Assembly (NCBI GenBank): GCA_035720945.1
Contig: DASTNK010000149.1
Location: 1-54,004, forward strand
Reading direction: 5' to 3'
Source: SCQX01 sp035720945
GTDB lineage: Bacteria; Pseudomonadota; Gammaproteobacteria; Burkholderiales; Burkholderiaceae_B
DNA: 54,004 bases
Below, piece by piece: positions 7,835 to 16,186 of the stretch. The position numbers were made by a program, and so were the translations under genes. Within the stretch, counting starts at the first letter, position 1; every line of letters starts with the position of its first letter. The notes under the pieces are model-generated. The model saw nothing but the letters and a program-made list of their open reading frames with translations. It was not told the DNA's origin and did not search any database.

Positions 7835-8896
7835 CTATCCTGAGCATTGCGCGCGATGCCGCAGCGCATGATCCATCAGCACGATGGCCAGCATCGCCTC
7901 CGCGATGGGCGTGGCGCGAATCCCCACACAGGGGTCATGCCGACCCAGCGTTTGCACGGAGACAGACTCCCCGGCGCGGTTGACGGATCGGCGTTCGATG
8001 CGAATGCTGGACGTGGGCTTGATGGCCAGTGACACGGTGACGGGTTGCCCGGTGGAAATTCCGCCCAGGACACCGCCCGCGTGATTGCTCAGGAAGCCAT
8101 CGGGGGTGATTTCATCACCGTGTTCGGACCCACGCTGAGCAATGCAGCCAAAACCCGCGCCGATGGACACGCCCTTGACGGCATTCAGACCCATCATCAC
8201 ATGCGCGATGTCGGCATCGAGGCGGTCGTAAAGAGGTTCGCCCCAGCCAGCGGGCGGATTTTCGGCCACCACTTCGATACGGGCACCGATGGAGTCGCCA
8301 TCGCGGCGCAGCTGATCCATGAACTGTTCGAGTTGCGGAATGATCGAGGCATTGGGTGCGAAGAACGGGTTGCGGGCGACTTCGTCCCACGATTCGAACG
8401 GAATTTCAATGGGACCGAGCTGGCTCATGTAGCCGCGTACCGTGATCCCGTGGGCATGCGCCAGCCATTTGCGCGCGATGGCGCCCGCCGCGACCGTCGG
8501 CGCCGTGAGACGCGCCGACGAGCGGCCGCCCCCGCGCGGGTCGCGCACCCCGTATTTGCGCCAGTAGGCATAGTCGGCGTGACCAGGGCGAAAGGTGTCG
8601 GCGATGTTGCTGTAATCCTTGCTGCGCGCGTCGGTGTTGCGAATGAGCAGGCCAATGGGTGTGCCCGTGGTCACCCCTTCGTACACCCCCGACAGGATTT
8701 CAACTTGATCCGCTTCCTGGCGCTGCGTGACATGACGCGACGTGCCCGGGCGGCGCCGATCGAGTTCCTTCTGTATGTCGGTCTCGCTCAACGGCAATCC
8801 GGGCGGGCAGCCATCGACCACGGCGCCAATGGCCGGGCCGTGGGATTCGCCGAAGTTGGTGACACAGAAGAGCTTGCCTAGAGTATTGCCGGACAT
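7835..8896 (-). CDS. aroC: chorismate synthase
   Basis: AroC makes chorismate from EPSP using reduced FMN, the last shared step of aromatic amino-acid synthesis. The ATG at 8896 gives 353 residues, starting MSGNTLGKLFCVTNFGESHG (first signature, with the FMN-site His). The second and third signatures appear as GGGRSSARLTAPTVAAGA and the C-terminal RHDPCVGIRATPIAEAM. The 31 in-frame residues upstream of this ATG lack family likeness. It is transcribed in the same direction as leuC, with a 150-base gap that holds the leuC promoter. Confidence 0.98.
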   Translation of the reverse strand: MSGNTLGKLFCVTNFGESHGPAIGAVVDGCPPGLPLSETDIQKELDRRRPGTSRHVTQRQEADQVEILSGVYEGVTTGTPIGLLIRNTDARSKDYSNIADTFRPGHADYAYWRKYGVRDPRGGGRSSARLTAPTVAAGAIARKWLAHAHGITVRGYMSQLGPIEIPFESWDEVARNPFFAPNASIIPQLEQFMDQLRRDGDSIGARIEVVAENPPAGWGEPLYDRLDADIAHVMMGLNAVKGVSIGAGFGCIAQRGSEHGDEITPDGFLSNHAGGVLGGISTGQPVTVSLAIKPTSSIRIERRSVNRAGESVSVQTLGRHDPCVGIRATPIAEAMLAIVLMDHALRHRAQCSG

Positions 8897-9088
8897 GGGG
8901 AAGGACGCTGTGAAGAGAACACAAATGGAAGAATGCGGACAATGATGCGGAAGCGCCATTGACGCCAAACGCTGACGCCTTGAAACCACAAATCCCGGAC
9001 ACCCGCATTGAGAACAACCAACATCATTGTATCGGTTGTGCCAGCGTTCAGGCGACGTTGAGCGACATCCGGGCTTGAGCTGCGGGGG

Positions 9089-10567
9089 TCAGGAAGAACA
9101 ACTGACCTCCAGCGAGCAGGCCCATTCGGGCGCGGGTGCCGCGTAATCGTCGAAGCCCTCCACTTCCGTGCATGGGTCGCGCAACAGCGCCAGCAACGTG
9201 CGGATCTCGCCCGCATCGCCCTTCTGCGCGCCACGAATGGCGAGTTCGGCCAGATGATTGCGCAACACATAAATGGGGTTGACACGATCCATGCGCTCGG
9301 CGCGTTCGTGGTCCGGCAAGGCATCCGCCTCGAGGCGGCGGCGATATTCCTCGAGCCAATCCCGGGCGGGTTGGCGCTCGCCAAACAGGGAAAGGAACGG
9401 TTCCGCGTCTTCTTCCACCCGCGCCAGGCGACGGAAACACAGAGTGAAATCGGCGCGTTGGGCATGCAGGAGCCCCCACCAGCCGTCCACCAGGGTTTCG
9501 TCACCTTCCACCCAGGCGCTCAAGCCGAATTTGGCGGCCATGCGCGTCTGGTAGGCTCGCATGAACGCGGGTTCGAATTGCGCCAGCCGGGCTTTGAGCG
9601 CCTCGGGATCCAGGCTCAGTGCCATCAGGCAGTTGGCCAACCGGTGCAGGTTCCAGTTGGCGACGGACGGCTGGGCATTCCAGGCGTAGCGCCCCTGCGT
9701 GTCGGTGTGATTGCAAATGTGGTTGGCCTGGAACCCGTCCATGAATCCATACGGCCCGTAATCCAGCGTCAGGCCCAGTATGGACATGTTGTCGGTGTTC
9801 ATGACGCCATGGCAGAACCCCACCGTCAGCCAGGCTGCCATCAGATCCGCGGTCCGGGCCACCACCGTCTCCAGAAACCGCAGCGCCGCATCTGCGAATG
9901 AGCAAGGCTTGCCGGCTTCGTCGACACGGCATTCGGGATAGAAGCGGTCAATGACGTAATCGAGCAGCACCCGCATATTGTCGGGTTGGTTCCACCAATG
10001 CTCGAACGAACCGAAACGCACGAAGCTGGGCGCGACCCGCGTGATGATGGCCGCCGTTTCCACGGTCTCGCGGTAAACGGGATCATCGGACACCACCAAC
10101 GCCAGCGCCCGGGTGGTGGGAATACCCAGGCCAGCCATGGCCTCCCCCGCCAGATATTCGCGCACGGACGAACGCACCACCGCACGGCCGTCACCCATGC
10201 GCGAGTACGGCGTGTGGCCGGAGCCCTTGAGCTGGAGCTCCAGGGCTCCGGAGGGTGCCATGACCTCGCCAAGCAAGTGGGCGCGACCATCGCCCAACTG
10301 ACCGGCCCACACCCCGAACTGGTGACCGCTGTAGACCGCCGACAGCGTCTGCCCGCCCCGCAATGGACGATTCCCGGCGCAGACATCCAGGAAGTCGGGG
10401 GAATCCAGCGCGGTTTCGGACAAGCCCAACAGCGCCGCCACGTCGGCATTGGCATGCAGAAGACGCGGCGCCGCCAAGGGTTGCGCAGGCACGCGCGAAT
10501 AGAACGCGGGCGGCAAGCCGGCGAATGAGTTTTCGACATGCAGATCGAGAATTGAATCAGTGGGCAT
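9089..10567 (-). CDS. selO: SelO/YdiU-family protein adenylyltransferase (AMPylator)
   Basis: SelO pseudokinases transfer AMP from ATP to Ser/Thr/Tyr of target proteins and are linked to oxidative-stress responses. The 492-residue product has the family core: YSGHQFGVWAGQLGDGRAHLLGEV (glycine-rich loop), the Lys in LELQLKGSGHTPYSR, and GVMNTDNMSILGLTLDYGPYGFMD (the metal-binding and catalytic region). The ATG at 10567 is preferred over the GTG one codon earlier because AAGG sits 8 bases upstream of the ATG. Bacterial members often end in a C-terminal Cys; here the protein ends CSLEVSCSS, with Cys three residues from the end. No methionine sulfoxide reductase neighbour is seen. The upstream gene is the DUF2069 protein, across a hairpin. 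Confidence 0.94.
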   Translation of the reverse strand: MPTDSILDLHVENSFAGLPPAFYSRVPAQPLAAPRLLHANADVAALLGLSETALDSPDFLDVCAGNRPLRGGQTLSAVYSGHQFGVWAGQLGDGRAHLLGEVMAPSGALELQLKGSGHTPYSRMGDGRAVVRSSVREYLAGEAMAGLGIPTTRALALVVSDDPVYRETVETAAIITRVAPSFVRFGSFEHWWNQPDNMRVLLDYVIDRFYPECRVDEAGKPCSFADAALRFLETVVARTADLMAAWLTVGFCHGVMNTDNMSILGLTLDYGPYGFMDGFQANHICNHTDTQGRYAWNAQPSVANWNLHRLANCLMALSLDPEALKARLAQFEPAFMRAYQTRMAAKFGLSAWVEGDETLVDGWWGLLHAQRADFTLCFRRLARVEEDAEPFLSLFGERQPARDWLEEYRRRLEADALPDHERAERMDRVNPIYVLRNHLAELAIRGAQKGDAGEIRTLLALLRDPCTEVEGFDDYAAPAPEWACSLEVSCSS

Positions 10568-10593
10568 CACAAACCTTTCAGGACTGGGCCGGC

Positions 10594-10610
10594 ACTCCGG
10601 TATCCGGAGT
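10594..10610. other. hairpin between DUF2069 gene and selO
   Basis: ACTCCGG-TAT-CCGGAGT is a perfect 7-bp stem with a 3-base loop in the 45-base gap. There is no T run on the transcribed (minus) side. It has the same geometry as the hairpin between leuB and asd. Confidence 0.5.
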
Positions 10611-10612
10611 CA

Positions 10613-10996
10613 CTATTGCTTGAGCGCGCGCGCCCGGGCCTTGGCCGCGCGCTTGGCCGGATGAACGTAGAAGATCGCGCACAGAAAGAAGATCAGTGAC
10701 AAGACGATCTCCACACCCGCCAGCAGCGCGGACAGGGGCACAGGGTCGGAGTAGGCGCGCACCACACCTTCCATGAAATACAGCAGGATCAGCATCGATG
10801 CCCATTGCATGGTGTAGAGACTGCCGCGGATGATGCCGCGCAAGGGCAGCAACAACGGCATGGCCTTGAGCGCAAGCAGCGATCCGCCCGGCCGCACCGG
10901 CGCCAGCCAGAGCTCCCAGAGCACACATAGGACGAACAGGCACAGCAACGACACGACCGCGCCATGACGCAGAAGAGGATTCAGTTCAGGTTCCAT
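10613..10996 (-). CDS. DUF2069 family inner-membrane protein
   Basis: The 127-residue protein from the ATG at 10996 (MEPELNPLLRHGAVVS) has four likely transmembrane helices: about 12-30, 40-58, 62-80 and 85-110. It ends in a basic tail (HPAKRAAKARARALKQ). The helix pattern and the conserved WxSMLILLYFMEGVVRAY segment match the DUF2069 family, whose function is unknown. The longer reading upstream is cysteine/glycine-rich, would run into the yihY promoter region and was rejected. Divergent from the YihY-family gene, an association I recall as common in Burkholderiales. Confidence 0.88.
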   Translation of the reverse strand: MEPELNPLLRHGAVVSLLCLFVLCVLWELWLAPVRPGGSLLALKAMPLLLPLRGIIRGSLYTMQWASMLILLYFMEGVVRAYSDPVPLSALLAGVEIVLSLIFFLCAIFYVHPAKRAAKARARALKQ

Positions 10997-11079
10997 ACTG
11001 CTATTATCACTCGAACAGACACTGCCAACTCCGGCCGGGGCCGGCCCGCCACGCCCCATACCCGGGACACCGCCCCAGC

Positions 11080-12414
11080 ATGAGCCGATTGCACATTCCC
11101 GACCCGGGCCGTACGGCCGCCAGCATCGGCAAATGGCCGAAAAACATAGGGAAAGTCCTGCGCTTTTCGGCGCGGCGCGCAGCCGAAAAAGAACTGCCCC
11201 AGGTGGCCGCCAGCCTGACATTCACCACCGTCCTGGCCATCGTTCCCCTGTTGGCCATCGTGCTGGCACTGTTCACCGCGTTTCCCCTGTTCGATGAATT
11301 CCGCCTGGCCCTAGAGAACTTCCTGACCGCGAACCTGATGCCCCCCACGGTATCGCTCAACGTCATGGGCTATCTGAGTCAGTTCGCCACGCAGGCATCC
11401 CGGCTCACCGTGATCGGCTTTCTGTTTCTACTGGTCACGTCCCTGATGCTCATGGCCACGGTGGAAAAAGCATTCAACCGCATCTGGCACGTGACGCGAC
11501 GACCGCCGCTGCGCCGCCGCATGCTCGTCTACTGGGCCATCCTGTCGCTCGGCCCCGTCCTGGCGGGCGCCAGCCTCTGGGCCACGTCGTACGTCGCACG
11601 CAAATCGTTCGGGCACGTCACGGAAATCTCCACCAGCGCGGGTTTCGCGCTGTCGCTCATCCCGCTTGTCATCACCGGCATAGGTTTCGCCGCCCTGTTC
11701 GTGGGCGTACCCAACCGCCGCATAGCCTGGCGGGACGCTTTCGTGGGTGGCTTCTGCACCGCCATCGCGCTGAGCGCAATGAAAACCGGATTCGCCTATT
11801 ACCTGATCCGGTTCCCCTCCTACACCGTGATCTACGGCACCTTCGCCACCCTGCCCATCTTTCTGCTCTGGATCTACCTGTCCTGGCTGGCGATTCTGTT
11901 TGGTGCCATGATCACTGCGACGTTGCCATTGCTGCGTCTGCGCCTTTGGGAGGAAAGCAGGCAGGCGGGCGCCCCGTTCATCGACGCCATCAAGGTTCTG
12001 ACCCTGCTGCGCGATGCCCGACACGGCGCGCCGCCCGGACACGGCCTGCGCTTCCTCTGCCAGCACCTGCGCATGCATCAGGATGAACTCCTGTCCGTGC
12101 TGGCAGCCCTGGAGCACCTGGGACTGGTGGTGGTCGTGCAGGAGCGCAACGATGAACGCTGGGTGCTGGCCTGCGACCCGGCACAGGTCGACCTGGGTCG
12201 GGTCGTCGATACGCTGCTGATCCACCGCGGCCAGCCTGGATTCGCCGGCAACGAGCCTCTGGCGGACGCCCTGTGCGCCGCGCTGAAGCAAACACACACA
12301 ATTCCGTTGGAAAACGCCCTGAAACGAGGGTCGTCGCACCCGGACGCCGGCGTTATGGTGCAAAATAACAGTTCCGGAAACCGGGAAGCCATCCAGGAGA
12401 ACAACCATGCTTAA
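11080..12414 (+). CDS. yihY: YihY/BrkB-family inner-membrane protein
   Basis: A 444-residue polytopic membrane protein. After a basic N-terminus it has six probable transmembrane helices (residues about 45-290), with the family segments PQVAASLTFTTVLAIVPLLAI and IYGTFATLPIFLLWIYLSWLAILFGA. A soluble winged-helix-like C-terminal domain of about 130 residues follows. The family was once mis-called ribonuclease BN; its real role (envelope or transport) is not settled. Its stop overlaps the CBS-protein start by 8 bases, so the two are translationally coupled. Confidence 0.93.
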   Translation: MSRLHIPDPGRTAASIGKWPKNIGKVLRFSARRAAEKELPQVAASLTFTTVLAIVPLLAIVLALFTAFPLFDEFRLALENFLTANLMPPTVSLNVMGYLSQFATQASRLTVIGFLFLLVTSLMLMATVEKAFNRIWHVTRRPPLRRRMLVYWAILSLGPVLAGASLWATSYVARKSFGHVTEISTSAGFALSLIPLVITGIGFAALFVGVPNRRIAWRDAFVGGFCTAIALSAMKTGFAYYLIRFPSYTVIYGTFATLPIFLLWIYLSWLAILFGAMITATLPLLRLRLWEESRQAGAPFIDAIKVLTLLRDARHGAPPGHGLRFLCQHLRMHQDELLSVLAALEHLGLVVVVQERNDERWVLACDPAQVDLGRVVDTLLIHRGQPGFAGNEPLADALCAALKQTHTIPLENALKRGSSHPDAGVMVQNNSSGNREAIQENNHA

Positions 12415-12862
12415 GGTCAGCGAAATTCTGCGCGTCAAAGGGAACACCCTGTACACGGCAACCTCGGACACCTCCATTCTGCAGGCGCTCGAAACCATGA
12501 GCGAACAAGATATCGGCTCGCTGGTCGTCATGGATCACGGCGTGCTCGTGGGCATGCTCACGTTCCGCGAAATCATCCGCCACCTGCATGCCAACCATGG
12601 CAACACCGGCGCCAACACGATTCGCAGCATCATGAACGACGCGCCCATCAGCGTCACCCCCAACACCCACGCCGACGAAGTCCAGCGCCTGATGCTCGAA
12701 AAACACGCGCGCTACATACCGGTCATGGACGGGCCCATGCTGCTGGGCGTGATCTCGTTCTACGACATGGCCCAGGCCATCGTTGCCGCACAGCAATTCG
12801 AGAACAACATGCTCAAGGCTTATATCCGGGACTGGCCCAGCGAGGAACAGCCCAGTGTCTGA
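12407..12862 (+). CDS. tandem CBS-domain protein
   Basis: This 151-residue protein is made almost entirely of two CBS domains (about residues 12-65 and 76-135), with typical ends such as DIGSLVVMDHGVLVGMLTFREI and ARYIPVMDGPMLLGVISFYDM. CBS pairs bind adenosine nucleotides and act as energy sensors; stand-alone ones regulate partner proteins. The start ATG has a good ribosome site (AGGAGAACAACC) and lies inside the end of yihY. Coupling suggests it may regulate the YihY-family protein, but that is inference. Confidence 0.93.
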   Translation: MLKVSEILRVKGNTLYTATSDTSILQALETMSEQDIGSLVVMDHGVLVGMLTFREIIRHLHANHGNTGANTIRSIMNDAPISVTPNTHADEVQRLMLEKHARYIPVMDGPMLLGVISFYDMAQAIVAAQQFENNMLKAYIRDWPSEEQPSV

Positions 12863-12940
12863 TGCTGGCCATGGCCACTGGGCTCGTCCACATTGAAAAT
12901 CAGTGCGTGCAACGCGTCCGCCGCGTGTGGTGGGTTTCGC

Positions 12941-13954
12941 TTAATCCGCCTGGCTGACCAGATCCGACCACGCCCGTTCCAGAATGGCCGCGTCGTTGTG
13001 CCGCAACACATCGGGGTCGGATAACGTCCGGCGCCAGTAACGGGCGCCCGTGCGCCCGCTCATCCAGCCCAGCATGGGTTTGACCACCACCCGCAGCGGC
13101 ACGCCCCTGCCGATTTCCGCGGCGGCGTAGGCCGCCATCGCATGCACGACCTGCCCGGGCTCCGGAAGCGCCAGCCCTGGGTCCAGGCGCCGAGACAGTT
13201 CCGTCAGGATGCCGGGATTGTGCCAGGCCGCCCGCCCCAGCATCACGCCATCGTATGTGCCGACCATAGACAACGCCTGATCGATCTGGTCGATACCGCC
13301 ATTGATGACGACGCGGCAATCGGGGAAATCGGCCTTGAGCCGGGACACCCAGTCGTAACGCAGCGGAGGGATCTGCCGGTTCTCTTTCGGAGACAAGCCC
13401 TTGAGCACGGCGTTGCGCGCGTGCACGATGAATACGCGACACCCCTCGTGGTGCTGGGCGCCTACGAAATCGCGCACGAAATCGTACGAATCCTGATAAT
13501 CCAGCCCCAGACGGTGCTTGACCGTGACGGGAATCGACACGGCGTCATGCATGGCCTTGACGCAATCGGCGACGAGGGCCGGCTCGGCCATCAGGCATGC
13601 GCCGAACGCCCCGCGCTGGACGCGCTCGGACGGGCAGCCGCAATTCAGGTTGATCTCGTCGTAACCCCATTGCTCGCCCAGGCGGGCGCATGCCGCCAGC
13701 GCGGCGGGCTCGCTCCCCCCCAGTTGCAGCGCCACAGGCTGCTCGGAGGGGTCGAAGTCCAGATGGCGCACCACGTCACCGTGCATCAGGGCACCGGTGG
13801 TGATCATCTCGGTGTACAGGCGGGCCCGCGGCGCCAGCAGCCGATGAAAAAACCGGCAATGCCGGTCAGTGACATCGATCATGGGGGCGACGCACAGTCG
13901 CCAGTCATCGGGCGATTTGTGCGTATCCGCCGGAGTTTCGGCGTGAAGCGTCAT
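12941..13954 (-). CDS. dusA: tRNA-dihydrouridine synthase A
   Basis: DusA reduces uridines 20/20a in the tRNA D-loop with FMN and NADPH. From the ATG at 13954 the protein has 337 residues. It begins MTLHAETPADTHKSPDDWRLCVAPMIDVTDRHCR (FMN-binding strand), then has NLNCGCPSERVQRGAFGACLM with the catalytic Cys, and NGGIDQIDQ (phosphate site). A much longer reading upstream would overlap the neighbouring regulator gene in another frame and was rejected. It converges on the CBS-protein gene and follows the GAF/PucR regulator by 70 bases. Confidence 0.96.
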   Translation of the reverse strand: MTLHAETPADTHKSPDDWRLCVAPMIDVTDRHCRFFHRLLAPRARLYTEMITTGALMHGDVVRHLDFDPSEQPVALQLGGSEPAALAACARLGEQWGYDEINLNCGCPSERVQRGAFGACLMAEPALVADCVKAMHDAVSIPVTVKHRLGLDYQDSYDFVRDFVGAQHHEGCRVFIVHARNAVLKGLSPKENRQIPPLRYDWVSRLKADFPDCRVVINGGIDQIDQALSMVGTYDGVMLGRAAWHNPGILTELSRRLDPGLALPEPGQVVHAMAAYAAAEIGRGVPLRVVVKPMLGWMSGRTGARYWRRTLSDPDVLRHNDAAILERAWSDLVSQAD

Positions 13955-14024
13955 GGTTTGAAAATCTGTTGCGAAATCGGCCCCCGCTGGAGCCAGGGAA
14001 TGCCGATATTGTACCGGCGGCCAT

Positions 14025-16028
14025 TCAGGAACCCGGACGCCGCGGCACCAACCCCTCGTCATCGAAGCCCCACAAGCGTAACGCGACATGGACGTCCAGT
14101 GCGCGCGCGGTATCACGCCAGTCCGGGACCAGAACATCAACCGCTTCCAGCCTCTGATGCACCGTGTTGACGTGCACATCCAGGGTTTGCGCCGCGAGAC
14201 GCACATTGCGGCCGCTATCGAGATACGCAAGCAGGGTACGGGCCAGACCCGCCTTGCGGGCATCAGGCTGTCGGTACAGCGCCCCGAGCGTGGCGTCCAG
14301 GTAGCGGACGACGCCATCGTGGCCTTCGGTGGCCCCGAACAACAAGGCGTAGAGCGACAATTCATGCTCGTGATAGAGCCTCGTTCGACCTTTCAGCGCG
14401 CGCACGACCTCCAGGCATTGTTCCACTCGACCATACGCGGACCGCAACCCATCGGGCCCTTGAACGGGTGCCGAGAAAACGCCAGCGGCCTCCCGATGCA
14501 GTATGTCACGTATTCGACGCGGCAAGACCTGTTCCAGCATGGGGACCGCGTCGGCGTCGGCGAGCAGCACCAACGACCTTGCCGAGGCATCCATGACGAC
14601 GTGCGCGAGTTCTGGCGCGTTGGCAAGCCGGCGGCTCAGGTATGGGGCCTTTTCTCCCAGATCGTCCAGGACGATCACACTGACCGGCCGCGACAAGTCC
14701 AGGCCATGCCGCGCGGCATGCTCCATCGCCTGTGGCAGGCCACCGCGCGGCACCCCGACCAGACTACGCACCATGGCCGCCATCTCGATGCGCCCGACCG
14801 ACTCCCTGTGCTCACGCGACAGAAGAACCACCCCGGCCACCATGGCGCTGCGTTCGAAGATCCGCACCTCCGGGTCGCGCAATGATTCACTGGTGTGAAT
14901 GGCCAACCCACCCAGCATGCCATGCCCGCCCATCGCCGCCGCGACACGGCAGAATCCGCCATGAGCGAGAGGCACCGCCACGGATCGGCCGCGCGTTCGG
15001 CTTTCATGAAGCGCCTTGTGCAAAGCATCCCCGCCCCAGTCTTCGAGGGATCGCGATGCATCCCGTTCGTCCGGCATGGCATGCGCATCGGCGACCGCGA
15101 TTTGCTGTTCGCCGTCGTCATAGGCCGCCACGCGCCCACTCAGCATGCTGGCGACCATGTCGCAGATCTCGGGCAGACCGCCCCCGCGCGCCGCGAGAGC
15201 CGTCAGGCGTTCGTGAGCCCGCGCCGCCGTATCGGTGTCGGCGGTCTGACGCGCCAGCTTCTGATTCATGCCACTGGCCTGCTCAAGCGCCTGCTGGGTC
15301 TGCTCGAACAGCCTGGCATTGCCCAGCGCCACGGAAGCATGTGCCGCCAGTACGGACAAGATGTGTTTTTCCCAGGGCGCGTAGGCGCGCACATAACGGT
15401 CCCCGACAAACAGCACGCCAATGACCGTCTCACCCGCCAACAGCGGCACACCCAGTATCGAGGTAATGTGTTCCTCAACCATGGCCGTGTCGATGAGCGG
15501 CGTATGGGTGAAACGATTGTCGGTGCCATAGTCGGATGAGGAATACGGTGTCTTGTTGCGTGCGACAAAGCCGCATACCCCCACATCCATGCCGACCCGG
15601 ATCCGCTTGAAATCATCCGAAAACGCGCCATCCGTGGCACGAACGTAAAAATCGCCCCGCTCCGGATCAAAAATGGACAAATAGCCCACGTCGCAGCCCA
15701 CCAGCTTGCGGGCTCGCTGGACAATGGCCCGCAGGACACGATCCGGATCCACGATGGCGGTGAGGTCCTGCGCGGTTTCCAGCACCGCCAGCAAGCCGCG
15801 CTCGCGCCGCTGGTGCAATTCGAAACGGTCCTTGACCGTCATGGCCAATTCCACGCTCCGAATCAGATCGCCTCTGCCGGCCGCCCGAGGGGGCAGGTTC
15901 CGAGCCTGCGCGAGCAACGAGACGAAACGATCCTTGTCGGCGTCCCTATGCAGCAATTCCACGATCTGGGGCCAAAGGGCTTCAGCGGTACGCCAGCTCG
16001 TTTCGGCCGCCATGTTTTCTTGTCTCAT
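14025..16028 (-). CDS. GAF-domain PucR/CdaR-type transcriptional regulator
   Basis: A 667-residue regulator. It has an N-terminal helical segment, a GAF sensor domain at about residues 75-240 (LETAQDLTAIVDPDRVLRAI onward), a PucR/CdaR-like middle region, and a C-terminal PucR-type helix-turn-helix (LLAYLDSGRNVRLAAQTL then VHVNTVHQRLEAV). Regulators of this build usually activate adjacent catabolic genes in response to their substrate. It is divergent from the HMG-CoA reductase gene with 158 bases between, so mevalonate, HMG-CoA or a related compound is the likely signal (inference). The ATG at 16028 has GGAAA 7 bases upstream; a second Met lies 5 codons in. Confidence 0.88.
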   Translation of the reverse strand: MRQENMAAETSWRTAEALWPQIVELLHRDADKDRFVSLLAQARNLPPRAAGRGDLIRSVELAMTVKDRFELHQRRERGLLAVLETAQDLTAIVDPDRVLRAIVQRARKLVGCDVGYLSIFDPERGDFYVRATDGAFSDDFKRIRVGMDVGVCGFVARNKTPYSSSDYGTDNRFTHTPLIDTAMVEEHITSILGVPLLAGETVIGVLFVGDRYVRAYAPWEKHILSVLAAHASVALGNARLFEQTQQALEQASGMNQKLARQTADTDTAARAHERLTALAARGGGLPEICDMVASMLSGRVAAYDDGEQQIAVADAHAMPDERDASRSLEDWGGDALHKALHESRTRGRSVAVPLAHGGFCRVAAAMGGHGMLGGLAIHTSESLRDPEVRIFERSAMVAGVVLLSREHRESVGRIEMAAMVRSLVGVPRGGLPQAMEHAARHGLDLSRPVSVIVLDDLGEKAPYLSRRLANAPELAHVVMDASARSLVLLADADAVPMLEQVLPRRIRDILHREAAGVFSAPVQGPDGLRSAYGRVEQCLEVVRALKGRTRLYHEHELSLYALLFGATEGHDGVVRYLDATLGALYRQPDARKAGLARTLLAYLDSGRNVRLAAQTLDVHVNTVHQRLEAVDVLVPDWRDTARALDVHVALRLWGFDDEGLVPRRPGS

Positions 16029-16051
16029 CTGAATTTCCAGTGCGCTATGTA

Positions 16052-16059
16052 TGAATTCA
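16052..16059. promoter_or_regulatory. TGAATTCA half of a repeated TGAA/TTCA pattern
   Basis: A perfect 8-base palindrome 22 bases from the larger TGAAAT-N3-ATTTCA dyad in the regulator/mvaA gap. It shares TGAA...TTCA ends and could be a second, weaker binding site for the same protein. Confidence 0.35.
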
Positions 16060-16073
16060 CATAAATTTTATTT

Positions 16074-16088
16074 TGAAATGGTATTTCA
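16074..16088. promoter_or_regulatory. palindromic operator candidate between the GAF/PucR regulator and mvaA
   Basis: TGAAAT-GGT-ATTTCA is a perfect 15-base dyad in an AT-rich patch, 46 bases before the regulator start and about 98 bases before the mvaA ATG. It is the clearest candidate for the regulator's own binding site. Confidence 0.5.
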
Positions 16089-16186
16089 CAACATATATTT
16101 CGCCCACACATCCTTTCATACTGGCCTCTTCCGGCAACCCCTGGGCCATTGCGTCCCCCCTTTCGCCAACCCCCTGACACCAAACC

